Assembly: GCA_024697625.1 (NCBI GenBank)
Contig: JAILFJ010000106.1
Span: 1 to 34,676 of the forward strand
Direction: 5' to 3'
Source: Oscillospiraceae bacterium
GTDB taxonomy: Bacteria; Bacillota; Clostridia; Oscillospirales; Oscillospiraceae
Length of the DNA: 34,676 nt
In this document: piece after piece, positions 1-8,996 of the stretch
Position numbering within the stretch: the stretch's first letter is position 1
Layout: every line of letters begins with the position of its first letter
Program-made: the position numbers and the translations under genes
Notes under the pieces: generated by a model
Databases searched by the model: none
What the model was told of the DNA's origin: nothing
Seen by the model: the letters and a program-made list of their open reading frames with translations, nothing else

Positions 1-1
1 C

Positions 2-793
2 GACGTCATGCCCGGCGGCACGCTCGGCTCCGAGGCCGACTGTGTGTCCCAGATTCAGGCCGGTCAGCTTGAGATGACCAAGGTCTCTGCGGGCACTCTG
101 TCCAACTTTGCTCCTGCCTGGAACTGCGTCTCCGTCCCCTACGTCTTCAACGACAAGGATCACCTCTACAATGTCATGAACGGCGAGATCGGTCAGGACC
201 TCTACGCACTGACTGAGGACGACGGCTTCATCGGCCTTGCCTGGCTCGAGTCCGGCACCCGCTGCTTCTACACTGCGAAGACCCCGATCCGCACCCCCTC
301 CGACCTGAAGGGACTCAAGATCCGCACCATGGACAGCCAGATGGCCATTGACATGATGAACGCCTTCGGCGGCTCCGCCACCGTTATGGGCTACGGCGAC
401 ATCTACACCGGCATGCAGCAGGGCGTCATTGACGGTGCCGAGAACAACATCACCGCCATGCGTGACCACGCCGACGTGACCAGCTACTACTGCTACGACG
501 AGCACACCATGATCCCCGACGTCGTTGTCATCTCTGCTGAGATCTGGAACTCCATGACTGACGAGCAGCGCGAGATCATGCGCAGCACCGCTGCCGACAT
601 GGTTGCCAATTACCGCGAGCTCTGGGCCCAGTTCGAAGAGGACGTCAAGGCTCAGGTCGAGGGCAAGGTCGAGTATGTCACCGATGTCGACAAGGCTGCC
701 TTCCAGGAAGCCGTCCAGGGCATCTATGACAATCTGAAGGCAAACGACGCCGACACCTATGCCTTTGTCGAGCGCATCCAGGCTGCCGGCTGA
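2..793 (+). CDS. dctP: TRAP transporter substrate-binding protein, DctP family (5' truncated by window edge)
   Basis: This is the extracytoplasmic solute receptor of a tripartite ATP-independent periplasmic (TRAP) transporter, which binds an organic acid outside the cell and hands it to the DctQM membrane pair. The reading frame is already open at base 2, so the ATG at base 8 is internal; the signal peptide and first lobe are outside the window. The DctP signature is visible: a 'TPSDLKGLKIR' stretch whose Arg (codon 323-325) is the family residue that normally salt-bridges the substrate carboxylate, followed by a 'GMQQGVIDGAENN' motif. The C-terminus is the usual helical region rich in Asp, Glu and Ala. 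It is followed by dctQ and dctM on the same strand. The neighbouring uronate genes suggest a uronate or uronide ligand, but this is inference; the family also carries dicarboxylates and sialic acid. Confidence 0.93.
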   Translation, partial: DVMPGGTLGSEADCVSQIQAGQLEMTKVSAGTLSNFAPAWNCVSVPYVFNDKDHLYNVMNGEIGQDLYALTEDDGFIGLAWLESGTRCFYTAKTPIRTPSDLKGLKIRTMDSQMAIDMMNAFGGSATVMGYGDIYTGMQQGVIDGAENNITAMRDHADVTSYYCYDEHTMIPDVVVISAEIWNSMTDEQREIMRSTAADMVANYRELWAQFEEDVKAQVEGKVEYVTDVDKAAFQEAVQGIYDNLKANDADTYAFVERIQAAG

Positions 794-841
794 TCGTACT
801 GACGGTCTGCAACAATCTCATACAGTCTGTTTGTCTGGAAC

Positions 842-882
842 AGAGAGCGGCTGATCACCCAGGCGGTGCTGAGCCGCTCTCT
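842..882 (+). terminator. Strong stem-loop between dctP and dctQ (attenuator or processing hairpin)
   Basis: An 11-base perfect stem (842-852 paired with 872-882) encloses a 19-base loop and is followed by TCTTTAAG. It lies in the 175-base gap after the dctP stop and before the TTG start of dctQ. Such a hairpin would end or stabilise part of the transcript after dctP, giving more binding protein than permease, as is common for transporter operons. The T-run is short, so read-through is expected. Confidence 0.6.
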
Positions 883-968
883 TCTTTAAGCTCTGCAGGT
901 CTTTTCGCTCTTCACGCGGTAAACCGCAAACAAGACAAATGCAAATAAGAGACAGGAGATGGTAATTC

Positions 969-1460
969 TTGAAAAAAATCGAAAAAGTGCTGGATACCGT
1001 CATGCGCTTTCTGATGGCTCTCGCCATGCTGACGCTGCTGGTCTTCGGCACCTGGCAGATCTTCACCCGATGGATTCTCGGCAATCCCTCCACCTTCACC
1101 GATGAGCTGCTGCGCTATGTTCTGATCATTGCCGGTTTCATCGGCTCCGCCTATTGCTTCTACCGCGACGAGCACCTCGCTCTGACCCTGATCACCGACA
1201 AGGCGAAGGGGCCCTTCAAGGTCATTCTTGAGATCTTTATTGAGCTGTGCATCCTGTTCTTTGTCGTCTATGTCTTCATCTTCGGCGGAATCAAGCTGGC
1301 CAACACCGCAACCAACGTCTCCTCCGTCATGCATATTCCGATGAAGACTCTCTATATGATCGAGCCCGTCTGCGGCGTGCTGATCGTTCTGGCACGTATT
1401 CTCAAGTATGCCCAGATGTACTCTGAGCGGAAGGAAAAGAAAGGAGAGAAGAAAGCATAA
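969..1460 (+). CDS. dctQ: TRAP transporter small permease, DctQ family
   Basis: This is the small membrane subunit of the TRAP transporter, which bridges the binding protein and the DctM channel. The product is 163 aa, normal for DctQ, with four hydrophobic segments at roughly residues 14-37, 47-70, 78-106 and 120-140. The start is TTG at 969, supported by AGGAGA nine bases upstream at 954-959; there is no better ATG. The stop codon TAA shares its last A with the dctM start (TAATG), so the two permease genes are translationally coupled. The neighbours dctP and dctM make the family assignment firm although the sequence itself is of low conservation. Confidence 0.93.
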   Translation: MKKIEKVLDTVMRFLMALAMLTLLVFGTWQIFTRWILGNPSTFTDELLRYVLIIAGFIGSAYCFYRDEHLALTLITDKAKGPFKVILEIFIELCILFFVVYVFIFGGIKLANTATNVSSVMHIPMKTLYMIEPVCGVLIVLARILKYAQMYSERKEKKGEKKA

Positions 1461-2785
1461 TGGTTGTCACTGCTACGATTGTCCTGTTCGTCTCCTTCTT
1501 CGTCATGCTGCTGGCAGGCGTCCCCATCTCCGCCGGCATCGGCATCGCCTCCGTCATCGCCATCTGCGCCAGCGGGCGTTCGGATCTGAACGGCTTTGCC
1601 TTTACCGCGGCCCAGAAGTGCTTCTCGGGTCTGGACAGCTTCTCGCTGCTGGCTCTGCCCTTCTTCTCACTGGGCGGCAACATCATGAACAAGGGCGGCA
1701 TTGCCAAGCGACTCGTGCGTCTGGCCCGCCTGCTGGTCGGCGGCATCCCCGGCTACCTCGCCGCGACCAACGTTCTGGCCAACATGTTCTTCGGTGCGGT
1801 CTCCGGTTCCTCGGTCGCCGCCACCTCCGCCATGGGTTCCATCCTCTCCCCGCTGGAGAAGGACGAGGGCTATGACCCGAATTACTCGGCCGCAGTCAAC
1901 ATCTGCTCGGCTCCGACCGGCATTCTGATTCCTCCCTCCGGTCCTCTGATTCTCTACTCCATCACGGCCGGCGGCGTCTCGGTCGCGGCGCTGTTCATGG
2001 GCGGCTATTTCGTCGGTGCCATTCTCGGTCTCTGTGTCGCCATTGTGGCCATCATCCTGGCGGTCCGCCTCGGCTACAAGAAGTCCGAAGTCAAGGATCC
2101 CGATCCCGCATGGAAGATCTGGGTGGAGGCGATCCCCTCCCTTCTGGCTGTCATCATCGTCATGGGCGGCATTCTGGCCGGTATCTTCACCGCTACCGAG
2201 GCCGGCGTCGTCATGTGCCTCTACTGCGGCGTTCTGGCGGTCATCTATCGCGAGATGAACTTCAAGACCTTCTACAATCTTCTCGCGGATACCATGAAGA
2301 GCTCCGCCACCATTCTCTTCCTGATCGCCGCCTCCTCCATCATGGCCTACGTCATGGCCAGAACCAAGATCCCCGACGCCATCTCCAGCATGATCATGGG
2401 TGTCTCCGATAACCGCTATGTCATTCTGCTGATCATGAACGTCTTCCTGCTGGTCATGGGCATGTTCCTCGATCTGACCCCGGCCGTTCTGATCTTTGTC
2501 CCGATCTTCCTCCCGATCGCCCGCAAGATCGGCATGAGCGACGTACACTTCGGTCTGATGCTCATCACGAACCTCGGCATCGGTTCCGTCACACCGCCGG
2601 TGGGCTCCTGCCTCTTTGTCGGCTGCGGTGTTGCGAAGGTCAAGATCGAAGGCGTCACCAAGTATATTGTCCCGATCTTCGCTGCCATGGTGGTGGCGCT
2701 GTTCCTGGTCACCTACATCCCGCAGATTTCCCTCAGTCTCCCCTACTGGACGCATCTGATCTCCGGTATGGGCTGGACCGGCTGA
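1460..2785 (+). CDS. dctM: TRAP transporter large permease, DctM family
   Basis: This is the large, ion-coupled membrane subunit of the TRAP transporter, 441 aa and about 12 membrane segments, both normal for DctM. Family signatures can be read: an N-terminal 'LLAGVPISAGIG' segment, a 'FFGAVSGSSVAATSAMGS' loop near residue 115, 'PTGILIPPSGPLILYS' near residue 155, and the mirrored C-terminal 'GSVTPPVGSCLFVGCGV' loop, reflecting the two inverted repeats of this fold. The start overlaps the dctQ stop by one base and uses the AAGGAGAG near 1441-1448 as ribosome binding site. It is the last transporter gene before the GH31 pair. The substrate cannot be read from the permease. Confidence 0.95.
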   Translation: MVVTATIVLFVSFFVMLLAGVPISAGIGIASVIAICASGRSDLNGFAFTAAQKCFSGLDSFSLLALPFFSLGGNIMNKGGIAKRLVRLARLLVGGIPGYLAATNVLANMFFGAVSGSSVAATSAMGSILSPLEKDEGYDPNYSAAVNICSAPTGILIPPSGPLILYSITAGGVSVAALFMGGYFVGAILGLCVAIVAIILAVRLGYKKSEVKDPDPAWKIWVEAIPSLLAVIIVMGGILAGIFTATEAGVVMCLYCGVLAVIYREMNFKTFYNLLADTMKSSATILFLIAASSIMAYVMARTKIPDAISSMIMGVSDNRYVILLIMNVFLLVMGMFLDLTPAVLIFVPIFLPIARKIGMSDVHFGLMLITNLGIGSVTPPVGSCLFVGCGVAKVKIEGVTKYIVPIFAAMVVALFLVTYIPQISLSLPYWTHLISGMGWTG

Positions 2786-2878
2786 AGATAGTTTTTCCCG
2801 GCGGTCTCTGCCTGTGTCTGTGTTCTGCGCAGGCCCGGGCGGGGCCGCCGCCATTTTATATTCGGAGGAGGCTCCTTC
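2786..2878 (+). other. Intergenic spacer with possible folded GC-rich leader before the GH31 genes
   Basis: This 93-base gap carries nested complementary stretches (GGCGG near 2801 with CCGCC near 2847; GCCTG near 2811 with CAGGC near 2830) followed by ATTTTATATT. It may be a weak terminator or processing site between the transporter genes and the catabolic genes. A strong GGAGGAGG ribosome binding site sits just before the ATG at 2879. No convincing sigma-A promoter was found here. Confidence 0.35.
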
Positions 2879-5374
2879 ATGGACATTTGCTCGAAAATCA
2901 CCGGTATGGAAAAGCTGCATGGTGCATATCTGTTTCATACCGACAACGCCGATATCAAGCTCTGTTTTCTGACCGACGAAATCATCCGCGTCCGTGCGTC
3001 CTTTGATAAGGAATTCGCCGAAGAGTCCTATGTTCTCGCCGCCACCGCCTGGGAGGACCGTCTCGACCCGCTGTTTGCCGGTGAACGCGTCAGGCTGGAG
3101 CCGGTGGAGCCGGACTGTACCGAGACGGAAAAGACCTTTGTCTTCAGGACAGCCGCGCTCCGGCTGGAGCTGGACAGGGATCCTCTCTGCATCCGTCTCT
3201 ATGACGCCGAAGACACCGAACTCTACAGCTCCATCGCCGGCAGCCCCTTCATTCTTGACTCCAACCGGCGTGTCAGTCACTACAGCCGCATGGAGGAAGA
3301 GGACTGCTTCTACGGCTTCGGCGAGAAGGCCGGGCTGCTCAACAAGAACAAATCCTTCCTTCGCGAGCGCGCCACCGACGCCATGGGCTACGATGCGGAG
3401 CTCATGGACACGCTCTACAAGCATATCCCCTTCTATATCCGTCTGAACCGGAACACGAAGAAAGCCGTCGGTCTCTTCTATCACAACTTCTACGAGTCTG
3501 TTTTCAACATGGGCAAGGAGAAGAGCAACTACTGGCCCCGCTATACCTACTGGCAGGCGGACGGCGGAGACATCGACCTCTTCCTGCTGGGCGGAAACAC
3601 GCTGAAGCGCATCGTCAACAACTACACCCTGCTCACCGGCCGTCCTGCGCTGCTTCCGAAGCGCGCGCTCGGCTATCAGGGCTCCAGCATGTATTATCCC
3701 GAGCTGGAGAAAGACAGCGACGACGCGGTGCTTTCGTTCATCGACACCATCAAGGAGGAGGGCTTCCCCATCGATGGCTTCCACCTCTCTTCCGGATACA
3801 CAAGCTACAACAACAAGCGCTGTGTCTTTCTCTGGAACACCACGCGCTTTAAGGATCCGAGGGCATACTTTGCGGCGATGAATGAGAAGGGCGCCCAGAA
3901 CGTCCCGAATGTCAAGCCCGGCATTCTGCTGAGTCACCCCTGGTTTGACGAGTTCAATGCGAAGGGCGTCTTCGTCAGAGACAGCAAGAACCCGGACAGC
4001 TATGCCGTCGGCAGCTGGTGGGGCGGTCCCGGCGCCTTCTGGGACTACACCAAGCCCTCCGCCCGTGAAGCCTGGAAAAAGTACCTGACGGACAACATCA
4101 TCGACGTCGGAACGGATTCCGTCTGGGACGACAACTGTGAATATGACAGCCTGCTGGACAAGGACGCCATCGTGGACTTTGACGGCAAGGGCGGCACCAT
4201 CGGGCAGCTCAAGCCCCTGATGTGCACCATCATGTGCAAGATCGGCGGAGACGCCGTCGTGGAGCACAACGCGAAAGCCCGCCCCTATGTCGTTTGCCGC
4301 AGCGGAAGCTCCGGCATTCAGAAGTACGCCCAGACCTGGTGCGGCGACAACTATACCAGCTGGAAGAGTCTGAAGTACAACATCCCCATCATCACCGGCA
4401 TGGGCCTCTCCGGCCAGCCCAACGAGGGTGCCGACATCGGCGGCTTCGCAGGCCCCGCGCCGGACGAGGAGCTCTTTGTGCGCTGGGTGCAGAACGGCGT
4501 GTTCCAGCCCCGCTTCTCCATCCACTCCGCCAGCAACGACAACACCGTCACCGAGCCCTGGATGTACCGGAACTCCGCCGGTCTCATCCGCGATGCGATT
4601 CTGCTGCGCTACCGTCTGGCGCCCTACCTGTACTCTGCGGAGTACGAGGCCAGTCAGACCGGCGCTCCGATCATGCGGGCCCTGGTCTATGAATTTCAGG
4701 ACGACGAGCAGGTCTGGGACGAGAGCTTTGAGTTTCTCTATGGCAGGGACATTCTCGTTGCCAACGTCATCGAGCCGGGCGCCACAACCCGAAAGGTCTA
4801 TCTCCCGAAGGGCTGCAAGTGGTACGACTGGAACGACAACTTCCGCGAGTACGAGGGCGGCCGGACCGTCGAGGTTCCTGTCACGCTTGAGACCATCCCG
4901 CTCTTCATCCGCGAAGGCGCGGTCATCCCCATGGCGGACAACCAGCTCATGAGCATGGCCAACGACCACATGACCGACCTGCACCTGACTCTCGCCCCGG
5001 GCGGCGAGCGCCGCTACACGCTCTATGACGACGACGGGGTGAGCAACGACTATAAAGACGGCTGCTTCCGCAAAACCGGGATCAGCATGTCCGGCACAAG
5101 TGTCGTCAAGGTCGGCTTCCACGCCGAGGGCAGCTATTCGGATTTTGTCGAACGCGTTACCGTCGAGATGATCCGTAAGGACCGCAGCCCCTTCTGGGTG
5201 ACGCTCGGCGAGGAAAAGCTCGAGCATTTCCTGAACCGGCGCAAATTCGAGGCCGCTGAAAAAGGCTGGTACTACAGCCAGACCAAAAAGGCCGTCCTCG
5301 TGAAGTATCCGAATCCGAAGAGGGACATCACCCTGACCGTTTCCTTCGAGGACTTTGACCTGATCGGTATGTGA
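2879..5374 (+). CDS. GH31 family glycosidase, copy 1 (cytoplasmic)
   Basis: This is a retaining alpha-glycosidase of GH31, a family whose known activities include alpha-glucosidase, alpha-xylosidase, alpha-galactosidase and sulfoquinovosidase. At 831 aa it has the usual order: N-terminal beta-sandwich (to about residue 240), TIM barrel (about 250-590), then C-terminal beta-sandwiches. The nucleophile is D418 in WDDNCE (aligned with the family WxDxNE), and the acid/base is D490 in WCGDN. A substrate-binding 'RWVQNGVFQPRF' segment starts at R535 and ends with H549. There is no signal peptide, so it acts on imported saccharide. It is followed nine bases later by a paralogue and then uxuA-uxuB-uxaC. 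This context suggests a uronic-acid-containing substrate, but specificity cannot be assigned from sequence. Confidence 0.93.
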   Translation: MDICSKITGMEKLHGAYLFHTDNADIKLCFLTDEIIRVRASFDKEFAEESYVLAATAWEDRLDPLFAGERVRLEPVEPDCTETEKTFVFRTAALRLELDRDPLCIRLYDAEDTELYSSIAGSPFILDSNRRVSHYSRMEEEDCFYGFGEKAGLLNKNKSFLRERATDAMGYDAELMDTLYKHIPFYIRLNRNTKKAVGLFYHNFYESVFNMGKEKSNYWPRYTYWQADGGDIDLFLLGGNTLKRIVNNYTLLTGRPALLPKRALGYQGSSMYYPELEKDSDDAVLSFIDTIKEEGFPIDGFHLSSGYTSYNNKRCVFLWNTTRFKDPRAYFAAMNEKGAQNVPNVKPGILLSHPWFDEFNAKGVFVRDSKNPDSYAVGSWWGGPGAFWDYTKPSAREAWKKYLTDNIIDVGTDSVWDDNCEYDSLLDKDAIVDFDGKGGTIGQLKPLMCTIMCKIGGDAVVEHNAKARPYVVCRSGSSGIQKYAQTWCGDNYTSWKSLKYNIPIITGMGLSGQPNEGADIGGFAGPAPDEELFVRWVQNGVFQPRFSIHSASNDNTVTEPWMYRNSAGLIRDAILLRYRLAPYLYSAEYEASQTGAPIMRALVYEFQDDEQVWDESFEFLYGRDILVANVIEPGATTRKVYLPKGCKWYDWNDNFREYEGGRTVEVPVTLETIPLFIREGAVIPMADNQLMSMANDHMTDLHLTLAPGGERRYTLYDDDGVSNDYKDGCFRKTGISMSGTSVVKVGFHAEGSYSDFVERVTVEMIRKDRSPFWVTLGEEKLEHFLNRRKFEAAEKGWYYSQTKKAVLVKYPNPKRDITLTVSFEDFDLIGM

Positions 5375-5383
5375 GGATCCGCC

Positions 5384-7900
5384 ATGTTTGTCAGAAAATA
5401 TCTCTCCCGTGAAAAAACGGAAAACGGCTGGCTCATCCACGCCGACTGTGCCGATCTCCTGCTGGTCTTCCTGACGGATGACATTGTGCGGATGCGCGTC
5501 TCCTTTGACCGCAGCTTTCCCGAAGCTTCCTATGCTCTGGTGACCACGGCCTGGGCCGATCGTCTGGATCCGCTTTTTGAGGGCGAGCGGCACCGTATCC
5601 CCGCACTTGAAGTTGCCTGCGAAGAGACCGAGAAGGCGCTGACCTTCCGGACGGCGAGCCTGAAGCTCGTCATGAGGAAGGCCCCTGTCGCCTTCACAGC
5701 CTACAACGCCCTCGGCCAGGCGGTCTACCGCGACCTTCCGGACCGCGCCTTCGACAGGGACCAGCTCGGCCGTCTCACGCATTATTCCTGCATGGATCGA
5801 AAGACAGATCACTTTTACGGCTTCGGCGAGAAGACCGGATATCTGGACAAGAAGTTCCGTCGCCTCCGCATGTGCCCCAAGGACGCCATCGGGGTCGATC
5901 CGGAAACCGGAGATCCGATGTACAAGCACATTCCCTTCTACATCCGTCTGAATGACGCGAACCGTCACGCAGTCGGGGTCTTCTACAACAACTCCTACGA
6001 CTGCGTCTTCGACCTCGGCGAGGAGATCAGCGGCTACTGGGACCGCTACAACTACTATCAGACCGACGGCGGAGACCTGGATATCTTTCTCATCAACGGG
6101 CCTTCCGTGAAGGACGTCATCGGCCGTTATACCCTACTCACCGGCCGTACGATTCTCCCGACCAAGCAGTCTCTCGGCTACTGTGCCTCCACCATGTATT
6201 ACGCGGAGCTGGAGAAGGACTGTGACCAGGAGATCTACAACGTCATAGACAAGCACGAGAAGGAGCAGATCTGGATCGACAACTTCTGGCTCGCCTCCGG
6301 CTATACCTCCGGTGAAGAGGACAACCTGCGCTATACCTTCAACTGGAACCGCCGCCGCTTCCCGAATCCCGAGGAGTTCTTTGAGAAGATGAACGCCAGG
6401 GGCATCAACGTGATCTGCAACCTCAAGCCCGGGGTTCTCCCGAACCATCCGTACCGGAAGTACTATGAGGACCGCGGGGTCTTTATAAAGAACCCGGACA
6501 GTGATGACGCGGCAGTCGGACACTGGTGGGGAGGAGAGGGACGCTTCGTCGACTTCACCCTTCCCGAGGGTCGGGATGCCTGGCGGGAGCTTCTGGAGGA
6601 GAACATTCTGCGCAAGGGCACCAAAACCGTCTGGAACGACAACTGCGAGTATGACTCCATCGAGGACCGCAATGCCCGCTGCAGCTTTGAAGGCGCCGGC
6701 GGCACCATGGCGGAGCTTAAGATTATTCAGTCCAACATGATGGCCTGGACCGCCCACCGTGCGATCGCCAACGTTTATCCCAACGAGCGCCCCTATGTCA
6801 TCAACCGCGCGGGTTACGCCGGCATTCAGCGCTACGCTCAGGTCTGGGGCGGAGACAACATCACCGAGTGGAAGACCATCAAGTTCAATATTGCCACCAT
6901 CCTCGGCATGGGCCTCTCAGGCTGCGCCAACATGGGCTGTGACATTGGCGGCTTTACCGGTCCTGCGCCGGACGGCGAGATGCTGCTGCGCTGGATTCAG
7001 AACGGCATTTTCCAGCCCCGCTTCGTCATCAACTCCGCCAACACCGACAACAGCGTCACCCAACCCTGGCAGTCCGAAGAACTGCTGCCCTACGTACGTG
7101 AGGCCTACGCACAGCGCTACCGCATGCTTCCCTATCTCTACTCGCTGATGCATGAGGCCAGCACAGACGGGATTCCGGCCATGCGGCCGCTCTTCCTGGA
7201 GTTTCCGGATGACCCGGCCTGCTACGGTGACCGGAGCATGAGCTTTCTCTTCGGTCCCTCCGTTCTGGTGGCAAATGTCCTGGAGCCTGACGCAAAAGAG
7301 CGCACGCTGTACCTGCCGAAGGGCTGCAGATGGTATGACATGAATGACAGCTTCCGTGCCTATGAGGGTGGCCAGACCGTCACCATTCCGGTCGGTCTCG
7401 GCAGCATACCGATGTTTCTGCGCGGGAACGCCGTTTTCTTTACCACCGAGGATGTAAAGCACATCCTGGCCGACACCATGAAGACGCTCGACCTGGTCAT
7501 CGGTGCGGATGCGGATTCCGAGATCGTCTTCTATGACGACGACGGCCACACTCTGAACTACAAAACCGGGGAATATGCCGCGACGACGATCTCCGTCAGG
7601 GCGGGCGACCGGAAGGTCATCTCCTTCCGCAAGGAGGGCAGTTACCCGGGCACGGTGGAAAAGCTGAACCTGAAGCTCATCAGCAAGGAGAAGGGCGCCT
7701 ACTGGGTAAGCGTCGACGGAAAGCAGCTCACCCGCTATATTGTGAGCGACGGCTTTGAGGCAGCGGACGAGGGCTGGTTCTACAACATGTCCGAGCGCAG
7801 CATTCTCGTCAAGTGCCGCAAGCCGCAGAAGGACGTATTTGACATTGTCGTTTCAACAGAAAAATTCGATTTGATCGGAATTATGGCTGAGGAGGAATAA
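5384..7900 (+). CDS. GH31 family glycosidase, copy 2 (cytoplasmic)
   Basis: This 838-aa second GH31 enzyme is a tandem paralogue of the preceding gene and aligns with it along nearly the whole length with few gaps. The nucleophile is D419 in WNDNCE and the acid/base D491 in WGGDN. The 'RWIQNGIFQPRF' segment starts at R536. The position equal to H549 of copy 1 is N550 here, a difference inside the predicted sugar-binding region that could separate the two specificities. It lacks a signal peptide. It begins nine bases after copy 1 with only a modest GAGGAT ribosome site, suggesting coupled translation. Its last codons contain the GAGGAGG used by uxuA. Both enzymes probably act in sequence or on different linkages of one imported saccharide (inference). 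Confidence 0.92.
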   Translation: MFVRKYLSREKTENGWLIHADCADLLLVFLTDDIVRMRVSFDRSFPEASYALVTTAWADRLDPLFEGERHRIPALEVACEETEKALTFRTASLKLVMRKAPVAFTAYNALGQAVYRDLPDRAFDRDQLGRLTHYSCMDRKTDHFYGFGEKTGYLDKKFRRLRMCPKDAIGVDPETGDPMYKHIPFYIRLNDANRHAVGVFYNNSYDCVFDLGEEISGYWDRYNYYQTDGGDLDIFLINGPSVKDVIGRYTLLTGRTILPTKQSLGYCASTMYYAELEKDCDQEIYNVIDKHEKEQIWIDNFWLASGYTSGEEDNLRYTFNWNRRRFPNPEEFFEKMNARGINVICNLKPGVLPNHPYRKYYEDRGVFIKNPDSDDAAVGHWWGGEGRFVDFTLPEGRDAWRELLEENILRKGTKTVWNDNCEYDSIEDRNARCSFEGAGGTMAELKIIQSNMMAWTAHRAIANVYPNERPYVINRAGYAGIQRYAQVWGGDNITEWKTIKFNIATILGMGLSGCANMGCDIGGFTGPAPDGEMLLRWIQNGIFQPRFVINSANTDNSVTQPWQSEELLPYVREAYAQRYRMLPYLYSLMHEASTDGIPAMRPLFLEFPDDPACYGDRSMSFLFGPSVLVANVLEPDAKERTLYLPKGCRWYDMNDSFRAYEGGQTVTIPVGLGSIPMFLRGNAVFFTTEDVKHILADTMKTLDLVIGADADSEIVFYDDDGHTLNYKTGEYAATTISVRAGDRKVISFRKEGSYPGTVEKLNLKLISKEKGAYWVSVDGKQLTRYIVSDGFEAADEGWFYNMSERSILVKCRKPQKDVFDIVVSTEKFDLIGIMAEEE

Positions 7901-7901
7901 C

Positions 7902-8996
7902 ATGGCTAAAATGCAAATGGGCTTTCGCTGGTACGGCGAAGGCAATGACAAGATCTCGCTGCAGGACATCCGCGAGATTCCCGGCGTGAGCACCATTGTC
8001 TGGGCGCTCCACGACAAAATGCCCGGCGAAGTCTGGCAGCCGGACGAGATTGCGAAGGTTCAGAAGCAGCTGGAGCCCTACGGCTTCAACATGGACGTGG
8101 TCGAATCCGTCAACGTCCATGACGATATCAAGATCGGGCTGCCAAGCCGCGACGGCTATATCGACAACTATATTCAGACGATCCGCAACCTCGCCCCCTT
8201 CGGCGTCAAGGTCATCTGCTACAACTTTATGCCTGTCTTTGACTGGACCCGTACGGACATGTTCCACCCGGTGGGCGACGGCTCGACTGCGCTGTTCTAC
8301 CAGAAGGACATGATTCAGGACGACCCGAAGGAGATGGCCGATTATGTCATGGGCCTCACCGAGAAGTACCATATGACCTTCCCGGGCTGGGAGCCGGAGC
8401 GCATGGCGAAGCTCGACGAGCTCTTCGATGCCTATAAAGACGTGACCAAGGAGAAGCTTTGGGAAAACTTCAGGTACTTCCTGGAGCGCCTGATGCCCGT
8501 CTGCCACGAGTGCGACATCAAGATGGCGGTTCACATGGACGATCCCCCCTGGGACATATTCGGCCTTCCCCGCCTGATGGTGGACGAGTCCTCCATCGAC
8601 CGTTTTCTGAAGATGGTAGATGACCCGTACAACTGCCTGACTCTCTGTTCCGGCAGCCTGAACGCAAACCCGAACAACAATGTCGCGGACATCGTTCGTA
8701 AGCACTGCGACCGGATTGCCTTCGCGCATATCCGCAATGTGAAGCACTTCCCGAACGGTGACTTTTCGGAGGCCTCACACCGGGACTGCGACGGTGACAC
8801 CGGGATTCTGGACATCCTGCGGGCATACCACGACGGCGGGTTCACGGGCTACATCCGCCCGGACCACGGCCGCCATATCTGGGGCGAGGGCCCCGGCACC
8901 TGCCGTCCGGGCTACGGCCTGTATGACCGCGCCCTCGGCATCATGTACATGCTCGGCGCATGGGATCTGATGGACAAGGAGGCAGAAAACGCATGA
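7902..8996 (+). CDS. uxuA: Mannonate dehydratase
   Basis: UxuA converts D-mannonate to 2-keto-3-deoxy-D-gluconate in the glucuronate pathway, in the cytoplasm, with a divalent metal. At 364 aa it has the family length. Four likely metal ligands are visible: H211 (VHMDDPPW), C249 (LCSGS), H276 (AHIRNVK) and D321 (RPDHGR); their spacing matches the metal-binding set known from mannonate dehydratases of the TIM-barrel family. The N-terminal MGFRWYG segment is also typical. The start at 7902 follows the upstream stop by one base, with GAGGAGG just before it. The 3' end overlaps uxuB by four bases (ATGA). Confidence 0.97.
   Translation: MAKMQMGFRWYGEGNDKISLQDIREIPGVSTIVWALHDKMPGEVWQPDEIAKVQKQLEPYGFNMDVVESVNVHDDIKIGLPSRDGYIDNYIQTIRNLAPFGVKVICYNFMPVFDWTRTDMFHPVGDGSTALFYQKDMIQDDPKEMADYVMGLTEKYHMTFPGWEPERMAKLDELFDAYKDVTKEKLWENFRYFLERLMPVCHECDIKMAVHMDDPPWDIFGLPRLMVDESSIDRFLKMVDDPYNCLTLCSGSLNANPNNNVADIVRKHCDRIAFAHIRNVKHFPNGDFSEASHRDCDGDTGILDILRAYHDGGFTGYIRPDHGRHIWGEGPGTCRPGYGLYDRALGIMYMLGAWDLMDKEAENA

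Noticed and set aside
1667..5968. A 1433-codon open frame on the minus strand across dctM and the GH31 genes
   Set aside because: It lies antisense to well-recognised genes; its sequence is repetitive in Asp, Gly, Val and His with no family resemblance. High GC and skewed codon use on the coding strand produce such frames.
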